From contig BNUF01000022.1 of assembly GCA_025997155.1 (NCBI GenBank), positions 1-22,767 of the forward strand: a stretch of 22,767 nt of DNA, written 5' to 3'. The notes below the pieces were generated by a model. The model did no database searches. It was not told the DNA's origin and saw nothing but the letters and a program-made list of their open reading frames with translations. Both the position numbers and the translations under genes were made by a program. Source of the DNA: Clostridia bacterium. GTDB lineage: Bacteria; Bacillota; Clostridia; Lachnospirales; WQUN01. How positions within the stretch are numbered: position 1 is the stretch's first letter; every line of letters starts with the position of its first letter. This document shows, piece by piece, positions 1-8,218 of the stretch.

Positions 1-606
1 TTTCCCGACGCGACATTCGACGCTTGCATAACGGACCCGCCTTACGGCGGAAGTTACGGGGATTTTAACGGCGAAAAAGTGACCTCTCGCTTATGGCAAA
101 AGAACATAAAGACTGTATTTTCGGAGACTAAGCGTATAACAAAACAGGGTGCGCCGATATGTGTGTTTTCAGATTGGCGGCGATATTCTGATTTCTCTGA
201 TATTTTGCAAGAGGTAGGGTTTATTTGGCGCGGCGTTGCCGTTTGGCATAAAAGTTGGTCACGCCCTCAAAAAGGCAGATTTATGCAGGATACGGAGTTT
301 ATCATATGGGGCAGTAACGGGAAAATGCCCTTTACGCGAAACGCACCTTGTCTGCACGGATTCTTTTCCGCAGGAAACGTTCCAAGTAAAAAAGTCTTTC
401 ACCAAACACAAAAGCCTATGGAACTTATGCGTGAGATTATAAAAATAGCAGAACCGAACAGCTTAATTATTGACCCCTTCGCCGGAAGCGGCTCAACTAT
501 TGTAGCGGCAAAAGAAGCGGGACATACGGCGATAGGTATCGAAATAGACAAGAGGTACGCGGAACTAGCAAAAGAGCGGGTTCAAGGTACGATTGCGCCT
601 GTTTAG
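1..606 (+). CDS. DNA modification methyltransferase, beta class (5' end outside window)
   Basis: The reading frame is open from the first base, so the true start lies outside the window; the GTG at 79 is internal. About 201 residues are visible. Near the visible N-terminus is the catalytic DPPY motif (bases 34-45), and near the C-terminus DPFAGSGST, the S-adenosylmethionine-binding motif I (about bases 472-498). Catalytic motif before AdoMet motif is the beta-class order for N6-adenine or N4-cytosine methyltransferases. Small proteins of this kind are common as orphan methylases of phages and integrated elements. Only some 15-20 residues seem to be missing, judged from the family's usual spacing to DPPY, so the gene may well be intact. 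No restriction endonuclease is visible beside it. The target sequence cannot be read from the protein. Confidence 0.88.
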   Translation, partial: FPDATFDACITDPPYGGSYGDFNGEKVTSRLWQKNIKTVFSETKRITKQGAPICVFSDWRRYSDFSDILQEVGFIWRGVAVWHKSWSRPQKGRFMQDTEFIIWGSNGKMPFTRNAPCLHGFFSAGNVPSKKVFHQTQKPMELMREIIKIAEPNSLIIDPFAGSGSTIVAAKEAGHTAIGIEIDKRYAELAKERVQGTIAPV

Positions 607-681
607 GATTCAAGCAAAAACGGCGAACCCCGCCACAAGAAAACGGAGTATGTTTGGACTAATTTCAAGGTTTAAAAAGCA

Positions 682-710
682 TTGACAATTAGGAAAATAT
701 AGGTTAATAT
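682..710 (+). promoter_or_regulatory. consensus-like sigma-A promoter at the broken 5' end of mod
   Basis: TTGACA (682-687), a 17-base spacer and TAATAT (705-710) are very close to the vegetative consensus. It sits just before the point where Mod homology begins. No start codon in the Mod frame with a suitable ribosome binding site follows closely, so if active it may transcribe only the mod remnant and pheT behind it. It is called from sequence alone. Confidence 0.45.
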
Positions 711-714
711 TTAG

Positions 715-1950
715 TGTACCTTATTTACTTTTGGTGAGGAAAATTTTGTCGCACAATATGTTAAGCAGTCAAAAATCGGTGGCGGTTCAGATAGTCGGCA
801 CATTGTCAAAGAACACGAATATTGCCTTGTTTACGCTAAAAGAATTGACGAATTGCCCGATATGTTTATTGCACACGAACAAGATTATTTGAAAAGATAC
901 TCCGAAGAAGACGAAAAAGGGCGTTATTTTTGGGACACATTTGCGCGTCCCGGACTTAAACACCCGATAGTTTACGATATAGTCGCTCCTGACGGGACAG
1001 TAATAAATAACGGTTGGATACATTCAAAAGAACGATTTGAACAGGAATATAAAGATGGCGAAGTTCGCGTAACCAAAAAGCTTAACGGCGAATGGAGCGT
1101 TCAATTTAAGCAACGGTTGAATGAAAAAGGGAAGAAACCGCGTTCAATGACAATGGACTTTGGCGGAACTTCGGAAAGCAAAAAAGAATTGGGAGAACTG
1201 TTTGATAATGAAAAAATATTCTCATATCCAAAATCAGCATATTTTATAAAAGCACTATTGGAAACGTGTACAAATGACGGCGACATAATCTTTGATTTCT
1301 TTAGTGGTTCAGCAACGACCGCCCACGCGGTTATGCAACTTAATGCGGAAGACGGAGGAAATCGGCGGTTTATTTGCGTACAACTCCCCGAATTGTGTGA
1401 CGAAAAAAGCGAAGCGTACAAAGCGGGGTACAAAAACATTTGTGAAATCGGCAAAGAAAGAATACGCCGCGCAGGCGCAAAAATCAAAGCCGAAAACCAA
1501 CTTACCGCGCCTAACTTAGACACAGGCTTTAGGGCGTTCAAACTTGACACCTCAAACCTAAAAGCGTGGGACACCTCACCAATCCGCGAAAAAGACCCCG
1601 CCGCGGCGGCTAAAATCTTGCTCGACCGCCTCCGCGCCCATATCGACATTCTAAACCCCGACCGCTCCGACCTTGACGTAACCTTTGAGGTAATGCTTAA
1701 ATTCGGGCAGGACTTGTGCGAGGCTGTGACACCTCTTAACATAAACGGCAAAACCGTATACGGCGTATGTGCGAACGTAAAGTTTATCGTATGCCTTGCC
1801 CCCGATGTTTCAGCCGAGGACGCGGAGGAAATGGCAAAATACGCACCCGGGCGAATTGTTTTCGCGGACAGCTGTTTTGACAACACCGAGCAGAAAACCA
1901 ACGTAAAACTCATTTTGCGTGACAAAGGCATTACGATTAAGGCATTGTGA
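715..1950 (+). pseudogene. mod: 5'-truncated type III restriction-modification methyltransferase (Mod) remnant
   Basis: After an in-frame stop at 712-714 the frame reads continuously to TGA at 1948-1950. Recognisable Mod sequence starts at FGEENFVA (about 730) and continues through GGSDSRHIVKEHEY, LVYAK, the AdoMet motif FFSGSATTAHA (about 1297-1329) and the typical C-terminus ending in KTNVKLILRDKGI. The N-terminal part carrying the catalytic DPPY motif is absent, so the product could not methylate DNA. The first usable start is a TTG at 853, well inside the domain, with no good ribosome binding site. No Res (type III helicase-nuclease) gene follows: pheT begins 87 bases downstream. The upstream part was probably lost by deletion or element insertion and excision. 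A deliberately short protein from TTG 853 is possible but unlikely. Confidence 0.85.
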
Positions 1951-1969
1951 GGATAAATAAAACGAAAAC

Positions 1970-2002
1970 AAGACTATACGGGCGTAAACCCCATATAGTC
2001 TT
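1970..2002 (+). terminator. hairpin between mod remnant and pheT, possible weak terminator or attenuator
   Basis: The arms AAGACTATA (1970-1978) and TATAGTCTT (1994-2002) pair perfectly, and GGG/CCC inside the loop could extend the stem. Only three T residues follow, so termination would be weak. It lies in the pheT leader, about 35 bases before the start codon. I see no T-box signature near it. Confidence 0.35.
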
Positions 2003-2037
2003 TGAAATGTCGAGGACAAGTCTGAGGAGGACGAAAA

Positions 2038-4383
2038 ATGAACGCGCCTATATCATGGATAAAGGAATACACGCCTATATCGGTCAACGCGAAAGAGTTC
2101 GACGCGGATATGACGATGAGCGGGTCGAAGGTTGAGACGGTCGAATATTTGGGCAAGGACATAAGCAAAGTTGTCGTGGGGAAAGTTCTTGAGATTGCGA
2201 AACACCCCGACGCGGATAAGTTGGTTATTACGCAAATTGACGTCGGGAGCGAAACGATACAGATTGTGACAGGGGCGGCGAACCTTAACGCGGGCGATTA
2301 CGTCCCTGTGGCGCTTGACGGCGCGACTCTCGCGGGCGGCACAAAAATCAAAAGGGGCAAACTGCGCGGGGTAGAGTCGAACGGTATGCTCTGCTCGATA
2401 GACGAACTGGGGTACACAAAAAACGACTACCCCGAAGCTCCCGATTACGGTATTTACGTATTCGCGGAGGAGCAAAAGACAGGGGCGGACGTTGTGCCTA
2501 TTTTGAAGCTGTACGAGGAAGTCGTGGAGTTTGAGATAACCTCAAACAGACAGGATTGTTTCAGCGTCGTCGGGCTTGCGCGGGAGGCGGCGGCGACATA
2601 CCGCAAGCCGTTCACCTTCCCCGACACCACCGTCAAAGAAAGGGCGGGCGGGAACGTTGCCGACTATATATCCGTTAGCATACAAACGGAGAATTGCCTA
2701 AGATACGCCGCGAGAGTTATTAAAAACGTGAAAATCGAGCCGTCTCCTCTTTGGCTAAGGCACAGGCTTACCGCAAGCGGGATTCGCCCGATAAACAACA
2801 TTGTCGATGTGACAAATTATGTAATGCTTGAACTCGGGCAGCCGATGCACGCCTTTGACATAGACAACATAGCGCGTAAAAAAATTATAGTGCGTCAGGC
2901 GCGTGAGGACGAGGTTTTTGTTACCCTTGACGAAAACGAGAGAAAACTGGACGCGTCTGTGACGGTTATCGCGGACCCCGAAAAATCCGTCGCCATAGCG
3001 GGGGTTATGGGCGGGGAGAACTCTAAGGTCACGGCGGGAGCGTCCGCTATTTTGCTTGAGTCCGCGTGTTTTTCGGGCGTGAACATACGAAATACGTCAA
3101 AAAGACTGGGACTTCGCACGGACGCGTCGTCTAGATACGAAAAGGGGCTTGACCCGAATTTGTGCGTCATTGCCGTGAACCGCGCCGCGAATTTGATTGA
3201 ACTTTTGGGGGCGGGGGAAGTCGTCGCGGGGGTAGCGGACGACTACCCGAATCCGAAAAAAGAGGTTGCGGTCCCGTATACAAGAGACGGCATAAACAAA
3301 ATACTCGGCACGGAATTTAGCGAAAAGGAAATCGAGGAGTATTTGTCGCTTGTCGAAATCAAGGCGGAAAACGGCGTTGCGGCTGTTCCGAGTTTCAGGC
3401 AGGATATAGAACGTGCCGCGGATTTGGCGGAGGAAGTGGCAAGGCTCTACGGCTATGACAAAATACCAGTGACACTTGCGGGCGAGGCGACCGTCGGCAA
3501 ACGAAGCCAAAAACAGATTATAGAGGAAATTATAAAAAATACGCTGGTTTCGCTGGGGTTTTGCGAGGCAATGTCCTATTCTTTTGAAAGCCCGAAAGTT
3601 TTTGAAAAGTTGCTTTTCCCGAAGGACGACAGAAATACCGTGAAAATCGTGAACCCATTGGGAGAGGATTTCAGCATAATGCGAACGACGCTCCTCGGCG
3701 GGATTTTGTCCTCTCTTTCGACAAACTACAACCGCCGAAACGAGGACGCCGCGCTGTTTGAGCTTGCGAAAACCTACACCCCGCGAACGGGCGAACTGCC
3801 GGAGGAACGCCTTGCGCTGGCAATCGGATGCTATGGCGGAAACGCCGATTTTTATACTCTCAAGGGGGTTGTCGAGGAACTTTTTGACAAACTCGGGATA
3901 AAAACGGAGTACGCGGCGGCAAATATAGCGCATATGCACCCCGGACGCTGCGCCGCCGTGACGGGCGGATATTTCGGCGAAATACACCCCGATGTGTCCA
4001 AAAATTATCAAATAGGCGAACGCGTGCTTTTCGCACACCTAGACGCGGAAGTTCTGCTGTCGAACGCGGACTTGTCGCGCAAATACAAACCGCTCCCGAA
4101 ATTCCCCGCCGTGAAACGCGACATTGCTATGCTCGTTCCCGAAGATTTGCCCGTCGCCGAAATCGAGCAGGCAATCCGCGAAAAAGGCGGCAAATTCCTT
4201 TCGGAAGTGAGACTGTTCGACGTGTACAAAGGCGACCAAGTAGAAAAAGGTATGAAATCCGCCGCGTATACCCTGGTTTTGCGTTCTGACGAAAAGACGC
4301 TTACCGAAGAGGAAAGCAGCGGCACAATAGGCGAAATACTCAAAAACCTTGAGACAAAAATCGGGGCGAAACTGCGGAGTTAG
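2038..4383 (+). CDS. pheT: phenylalanine--tRNA ligase, beta subunit
   Basis: Cytoplasmic subunit of the alpha2-beta2 enzyme that charges tRNA-Phe; the beta chain binds the tRNA and edits mischarged tyrosine. At 781 residues it is the normal length. The N-terminus carries the EMAP/Trbp111-like tRNA-binding domain (about 40-150; KHPDADKL is typical). The B3/B4 editing region and B5 domain follow, and the last roughly 100 residues are the FDX-ACB anticodon-binding domain (KFPAVKRDIAMLVPED). The ATG at 2038 follows a strong GAGGAGG site by a few bases. The partner pheS, normally immediately upstream, is absent from the window; a mod remnant lies there instead. The TAG stop forms part of the ribosome binding site of the next gene, so the two are probably cotranscribed. 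Identification is secure. Confidence 0.97.
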   Translation: MNAPISWIKEYTPISVNAKEFDADMTMSGSKVETVEYLGKDISKVVVGKVLEIAKHPDADKLVITQIDVGSETIQIVTGAANLNAGDYVPVALDGATLAGGTKIKRGKLRGVESNGMLCSIDELGYTKNDYPEAPDYGIYVFAEEQKTGADVVPILKLYEEVVEFEITSNRQDCFSVVGLAREAAATYRKPFTFPDTTVKERAGGNVADYISVSIQTENCLRYAARVIKNVKIEPSPLWLRHRLTASGIRPINNIVDVTNYVMLELGQPMHAFDIDNIARKKIIVRQAREDEVFVTLDENERKLDASVTVIADPEKSVAIAGVMGGENSKVTAGASAILLESACFSGVNIRNTSKRLGLRTDASSRYEKGLDPNLCVIAVNRAANLIELLGAGEVVAGVADDYPNPKKEVAVPYTRDGINKILGTEFSEKEIEEYLSLVEIKAENGVAAVPSFRQDIERAADLAEEVARLYGYDKIPVTLAGEATVGKRSQKQIIEEIIKNTLVSLGFCEAMSYSFESPKVFEKLLFPKDDRNTVKIVNPLGEDFSIMRTTLLGGILSSLSTNYNRRNEDAALFELAKTYTPRTGELPEERLALAIGCYGGNADFYTLKGVVEELFDKLGIKTEYAAANIAHMHPGRCAAVTGGYFGEIHPDVSKNYQIGERVLFAHLDAEVLLSNADLSRKYKPLPKFPAVKRDIAMLVPEDLPVAEIEQAIREKGGKFLSEVRLFDVYKGDQVEKGMKSAAYTLVLRSDEKTLTEEESSGTIGEILKNLETKIGAKLRS

Positions 4384-4393
4384 GTGGTAAAAT

Positions 4394-5053
4394 ATGGATA
4401 CGAAAAAACATACGTGGGCGTTTTTCTTTTACGCCCTTGCGGCTTTTGCCGTGCTTGCGCTTGAATTAGTTCTTATGCTTGCGGAAAACGCCGTCTACGG
4501 CGCGCCTATGGAAATTTGGCAAAAACGCCCGAATACGGTGCTTTTGCACTGGTTTTTGATTTGGCTAATCTGGGGCGGAGCGGATTTTTTAATCGTCAAA
4601 CTTGCCAAAAAACACCTTGATTTCAAGGTGTTTGATTTTACGCGGGATAAGCCGACAATACGCGGCTTTTGCGTTATAGCGGTATGCGCGATTGCGTATG
4701 CCGTTTATGTCACTATCGACTGGAACGGGTTCAAACCGTACTTAGAGTTTCAATATCACGGCGTTGTAAAGTTCTGTTTTCAATATATCTACTATATGTT
4801 TGAATGTATAGCGTACTGGTTGATTATAGTCTTTGCGCAGAAATTCGGCGAAAAGCTTTGGAAAAACCCGAAAATCCCATACGGCGGGATTATGGTCGGG
4901 CTTACGTGGGGACTCGGGCATATCCTCACAAAAAATTTGTCCACGGGATTGGAGTCGTTGGTTAGCGGCGTCCTGTTCGGCATAATCTATCTCGCGTCTA
5001 AAAAGAACGCTAAGTTTGCTTTTCCCGTGATTCTGCTTATCTGGTGGATATGA
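4394..5053 (+). CDS. multi-pass membrane protein, CPBP-like
   Basis: A 219-residue protein with about six or seven hydrophobic segments (roughly 9-31, 47-68, 90-108, 128-148, 164-180, 187-201 and 206-219). The C-terminal part, with WGLGH at 172-176 and SGVLFGIIYLASKK at 191-204, resembles the later motifs of the CPBP intramembrane protease (Abi/CAAX) family, where a histidine and a small-residue helix help form the active site. The EExxxR motif of active members is not evident, so it may be a non-catalytic relative; this assignment is tentative. The start follows AGGTGG, which overlaps the pheT stop, implying coupled expression. It sits between pheT and pyrB without an obvious functional link to either. 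Confidence 0.6.
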   Translation: MDTKKHTWAFFFYALAAFAVLALELVLMLAENAVYGAPMEIWQKRPNTVLLHWFLIWLIWGGADFLIVKLAKKHLDFKVFDFTRDKPTIRGFCVIAVCAIAYAVYVTIDWNGFKPYLEFQYHGVVKFCFQYIYYMFECIAYWLIIVFAQKFGEKLWKNPKIPYGGIMVGLTWGLGHILTKNLSTGLESLVSGVLFGIIYLASKKNAKFAFPVILLIWWI

Positions 5054-5071
5054 ATATAGAAGGGGCATAAA

Positions 5072-5986
5072 ATGCGGCATTTGATAACTACAAAAGATTT
5101 ATCGGCAAACTATATCGATTGTTTGATTGACAGCGCGAAGGAGATTTTGCGGTATCCCAGAGCGGTCGCGAACGACTGTGACGGCAAAATTTTGGCGGCG
5201 TTGTTCTATGAGTCGAGCACGCGGACAAGGCTTAGTTTCGAGACGGCAATGCTGCGGCTGGGCGGCAAGGTAATCGGGTTCGAGTCGGCGGCGTCCTCGT
5301 CGGCGACAAAGGGGGAGAGTGTGGCGGACACGATTCGTATTGTCTCGTCCTACGCGGACATTGCGGTAATCCGCCACCCGAAAGAGGGCGCGGCGTTGAT
5401 TGCGTCCATGTACTCGTCCGTCCCCGTGATAAACGCGGGGGACGGCGGACACCAGCACCCGACGCAGACCCTCACGGACTTGCTCACGATTTCCAAGGTC
5501 AAGGGGAGGCTTTGCAACCTCACGATTGGCTTTTGCGGGGATTTAAAATTCGGGCGTACCGTACATTCGCTGCTGGAGGCTTGTCTAAAGTATTCGGGAA
5601 ACAAGTACATTTTGGTGTCGCCCGACGAACTTAAGATACCGGAGTATATCCGTGAGGATTTGCGGGCGGAGGGCGTTGAATTTACCGAAACGAACAGTCT
5701 TTCAAAGAACATCGCGGATATGGACATTTTGTATATGACGAGGGTTCAGCGCGAGAGGTTTTTTAACGAGGAAGACTATGTGCGGCTCAAAGACGCTTAT
5801 ATATTAAACAAGCAGAAACTGGCAAAGGCGAAACCCGACCTTGCGGTGCTCCACCCCCTGCCGCGTGTGAACGAAATCGCGACGGAAATCGACAAAGACC
5901 CCCGCGCGCTGTATTTCAAGCAAGCCGAATACGGAGCTTATGTGCGAATGGCGTTAATAAAGGATTTGTTTCGGGAGGAGGACTGA
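5072..5986 (+). CDS. pyrB: aspartate carbamoyltransferase, catalytic chain
   Basis: Catalyses condensation of carbamoyl phosphate with aspartate, the committed step of pyrimidine synthesis. The 304-residue length is typical. Visible motifs are the carbamoyl-phosphate loop STRTR (49-53), the mobile-loop lysine in SATKGES (Lys80), HPTQTLTDL (129-137) and HPLPR (261-265). The ATG at 5072 is preceded by GAAGGGG. It ends in TGA one base before pyrI, so both chains are made from one message and should assemble into the allosteric holoenzyme. No PyrR-type leader is seen before it; it appears to be expressed from upstream through pheT and the membrane-protein gene. Confidence 0.97.
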   Translation: MRHLITTKDLSANYIDCLIDSAKEILRYPRAVANDCDGKILAALFYESSTRTRLSFETAMLRLGGKVIGFESAASSSATKGESVADTIRIVSSYADIAVIRHPKEGAALIASMYSSVPVINAGDGGHQHPTQTLTDLLTISKVKGRLCNLTIGFCGDLKFGRTVHSLLEACLKYSGNKYILVSPDELKIPEYIREDLRAEGVEFTETNSLSKNIADMDILYMTRVQRERFFNEEDYVRLKDAYILNKQKLAKAKPDLAVLHPLPRVNEIATEIDKDPRALYFKQAEYGAYVRMALIKDLFREED

Positions 5987-5987
5987 T

Positions 5988-6431
5988 ATGGAAAATCATA
6001 CGCTAAAAATCGACAGCATAGGTTGCGGGCTTGTGATTGACCACATAAGCGCGGGAAACGCGATGAAGATATACAGATACCTGCACCTTGACGACCTCGA
6101 GTGTGCCGTCGCAATTATCAGAAACGTGAAGAGTAAGAAACACGGGATTAAGGATATCATCAAAGTCGAGAACACGATTGACATTGACCTCAACGTGCTG
6201 GGCTATCTTGACCCGAATAGTACCATAAACGTAATCAAGGACGGCGTGATAACGAACAAACTCAAACTCCGCCTTCCGCCTACGATTAAAAACGTCGTCT
6301 ACTGCAAAAACCCGCGCTGTATCACGTCGATTGAACAGGAGATTGACCATATTTTCGAGCTGACGGACGAAACGACACATTCTTACCGTTGCATCTACTG
6401 TGAACAGGAGGCGGCGGTAGAACCGCAATAA
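5988..6431 (+). CDS. pyrI: aspartate carbamoyltransferase, regulatory chain
   Basis: A 147-residue zinc protein that binds nucleotides (CTP/ATP) and links catalytic trimers in the allosteric enzyme. The nucleotide-binding N-terminal domain is followed by four zinc-binding cysteines at 106, 111, 135 and 138 (CKNPRC and CIYC). The ATG lies one base after the pyrB stop, with GGAGGAGG inside the end of pyrB, so translation is probably coupled and stoichiometric. Its presence means pyrimidine flux here is likely feedback-regulated at enzyme level. No convincing terminator follows; a six-pair AT-rich hairpin at 6442-6458 lacks a T-tract. Confidence 0.96.
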   Translation: MENHTLKIDSIGCGLVIDHISAGNAMKIYRYLHLDDLECAVAIIRNVKSKKHGIKDIIKVENTIDIDLNVLGYLDPNSTINVIKDGVITNKLKLRLPPTIKNVVYCKNPRCITSIEQEIDHIFELTDETTHSYRCIYCEQEAAVEPQ

Positions 6432-6467
6432 TCATACTTATCATATATGCGTTATATGGTTAAACCC

Positions 6468-6496
6468 TTGACAAACTTTTCAAATACTCATATAAT
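6468..6496 (+). promoter_or_regulatory. consensus sigma-A promoter of cysK
   Basis: TTGACA (6468-6473), exactly 17 bases, TATAAT (6491-6496): a perfect vegetative promoter. The expected start is near 6503, giving a leader of about 25 bases to the cysK ATG, too short for a riboswitch or T-box. Regulation, if any, would be by a repressor at the promoter or post-translational. Confidence 0.85.
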
Positions 6497-6528
6497 ATAG
6501 TAAAACATATATCATCGGAGGGATAGGT

Positions 6529-7461
6529 ATGTCTAAAATCGCAAACAGTTTGACAGAACTAATCGGCAAAACCCCGCTTTTGCAATTGCGGAGCTTTACC
6601 AAGGCGGAAAACTTAAACGCGAACATTATAGCTAAGCTCGAATATTTCAATCCGGCGGGAAGTGTCAAAGACCGTATTGCGCTCGCAATGATTGACGACG
6701 CGGAAAAAAGCGGCACACTCAAAAAAGATTCCGTAATCATCGAGCCGACAAGCGGAAACACGGGCATAGGGCTTGCGTCTGTCGCCGCGTCACGCGGATA
6801 CCGCATAATCCTCACAATGCCCGAGACAATGAGTGTCGAGCGGCGAAAACTCCTTGCGGCATACGGCGCGGAACTCGTTTTGACCGAGGGCGTGAAGGGT
6901 ATGAAGGGAGCAATCCAAAAGGCGGACGAACTCGCGAAATCCACGCCGAACTCGTTTGTCCCGGGGCAGTTTGTGAACCCGTCAAACCCGAGAATCCACC
7001 GCGAAACGACGGGTCCCGAGATTTGGGAGGACACCGACGGCAAAGTTGACTTTATCGTTTCGGGCGTCGGCACAGGCGGAACGGTTACGGGCGTCGGCGA
7101 ATTTCTGAAATCCAAAAACCCTGACATAAAAGTAATCGCGGTAGAACCCTTCGACTCGCCCGTTTTGTCCGAGGGAAAAGCGGGCCCGCACAAAATCCAG
7201 GGCATCGGCGCGGGTTTTGTCCCCGACACCCTCAACACCGACATTTACGACGAAATCATAAAAGTTAAAAACGACGACGCTTTCAAGATAGGGCGAAAAA
7301 TCGCCCGCGCCGAGGGTTTGCTTATCGGAATCTCGTCCGGCGCGGCTGTTTGGGCGGCGGTCGAAATCGCGAAACGCCCCGAAAACGCGGGCAAGAACAT
7401 TGTGGTAATTTTGCCTGACACGGGAGAACGCTACCTTTCGACGCCTTTATTTGAGAATTAA
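6529..7461 (+). CDS. cysK: cysteine synthase A (O-acetylserine sulfhydrylase)
   Basis: A pyridoxal-phosphate enzyme that makes cysteine from O-acetylserine and sulfide. The 310-residue length is standard. Motifs are the PLP lysine in NPAGSVKDR (Lys47), the substrate loop TSGNTG (74-79), the phosphate-binding GTGGT (181-185) and ISSGA (268-272) near the C-terminus. It ends in a normal GERYLST segment. The GGAGGGA ribosome binding site precedes the ATG. It is a single-gene unit under a consensus promoter. Its TAA (7459-7461) shares two bases with the TAA of the convergent gene, so neither transcript has a terminator between the two genes. Confidence 0.96.
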   Translation: MSKIANSLTELIGKTPLLQLRSFTKAENLNANIIAKLEYFNPAGSVKDRIALAMIDDAEKSGTLKKDSVIIEPTSGNTGIGLASVAASRGYRIILTMPETMSVERRKLLAAYGAELVLTEGVKGMKGAIQKADELAKSTPNSFVPGQFVNPSNPRIHRETTGPEIWEDTDGKVDFIVSGVGTGGTVTGVGEFLKSKNPDIKVIAVEPFDSPVLSEGKAGPHKIQGIGAGFVPDTLNTDIYDEIIKVKNDDAFKIGRKIARAEGLLIGISSGAAVWAAVEIAKRPENAGKNIVVILPDTGERYLSTPLFEN

Positions 7462-8171
7462 GGTTCATAAAAAGACGTAACTCCGTCATAGTATTCGACG
7501 CTTAGGTTTAGTATAATTTGAAAATAGGAGGCGGGGACATATGTTACCCCGTCTTTGTTTTCGGCCTTGACACCGAGGTTTATGCTTTTGCCGCCGTCTT
7601 TGTAGCTAGCGCTGCCTGTTTCGATAACGCTTAGTTTTTTGTCCGCGTCATATACATATATTTTGCCGTCCGCCCACGTGAAGGTTTTAGCCGCTCCCGC
7701 GTTTGCGGTGTAGGTGTAGCCTAGTTTTTGGAGATTGCTTGCGAGCGGCACAAGCCCGTCAAGGATTTTGGCAAGTTCCTCCGCTTTATCCTTTTTGTAA
7801 TCCTCTTCGGTAGCTTCTTTTTTCGTGCGTTTATCTATATAGTATGTTTTTTTATGTTCCGTTTTCATCGAGTCGCTGTGGGGGTAGGCGGTTATATGTA
7901 CCGTTACCGCCGAAATGTAATTATCTTGCTCGATTTCATATTCAACCTTCGCGTCAATTCCGTCAATAAGTTCTTCGTCTAAAAGGTACTTAAGGTCGTC
8001 GGCAATTTTTCGGTTTAGCCCGTCCGCCCCCGTAAGGAGAGGGTAGCTCCCGAGAGTTAAACCTTGGTAAATATACGGAGTGTCCTTGAACTCCAGACGC
8101 CCCGTGTAAAACGCCATACCCGAAAACAGGAACATAAGCCCAAGGACGGCGGCGGCAATTTTATTTTTCAT
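7458..8171 (-). CDS. secreted or anchored stalk-domain protein, smaller paralogue
   Basis: A 237-residue protein with a hydrophobic N-terminus (about 5-21) that acts as signal peptide or membrane anchor. The middle (about 32-125), with YPLLTG and [18 protein letters not shown], resembles the extracellular DUF3298/DUF4163-type domain of anti-sigma and deacetylase-associated proteins. The C-terminus (about 160-237), with [20 protein letters not shown] and YVPASYF, resembles the copper amine oxidase N-terminal ('stalk') domain, common in Firmicutes cell-surface proteins. It is clearly paralogous to the gene just upstream. No enzymatic residues can be named and the function is unknown. AGGAG lies about nine bases before the ATG, fused to the end of a terminator. 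No promoter fits in the 47-base gap, so it probably depends on readthrough. Confidence 0.75.
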   Translation of the reverse strand: MKNKIAAAVLGLMFLFSGMAFYTGRLEFKDTPYIYQGLTLGSYPLLTGADGLNRKIADDLKYLLDEELIDGIDAKVEYEIEQDNYISAVTVHITAYPHSDSMKTEHKKTYYIDKRTKKEATEEDYKKDKAEELAKILDGLVPLASNLQKLGYTYTANAGAAKTFTWADGKIYVYDADKKLSVIETGSASYKDGGKSINLGVKAENKDGVTYVPASYFQIILNLSVEYYDGVTSFYEP

Positions 8172-8186
8172 AATAAATACTCCTAT

Positions 8187-8216
8187 AAAAAAGCGGAGGT
8201 TTTTGCCCCCGCTTTT
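8187..8216 (-). terminator. intercistronic Rho-independent terminator between the stalk-protein paralogues
   Basis: On the minus strand the arms AAAAGCGG and CCGCTTTT, plus two more G-C pairs after one mismatch, enclose a six-base loop, and six T residues follow directly. The stem begins two bases after the stop codon of the larger paralogue. The T-tract is followed within a few bases by the AGGAG of the smaller paralogue. It should reduce expression of the second gene relative to the first. Confidence 0.8.
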
Positions 8217-8218
8217 GA

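Noticed and set aside
1101..1931. A 276-codon open frame on the minus strand within the mod remnant.
   Set aside because: The plus-strand frame has clear Mod motifs throughout. The antisense translation is serine-rich without domain features.
1951..2037. A possible T-box leader before pheT.
   Set aside because: The leader is under 90 bases and lacks a TGGNACCGCG-type antiterminator sequence and a specifier stem.
3097..4038. A 313-codon open frame on the minus strand inside pheT.
   Set aside because: It lies antisense to a secure gene and shows no recognisable domain. Long antisense frames are common where codon third positions avoid stops.
5054..5071. A PyrR-type attenuator before pyrB.
   Set aside because: Only 18 bases separate pyrB from the previous gene, and no hairpin set fits.
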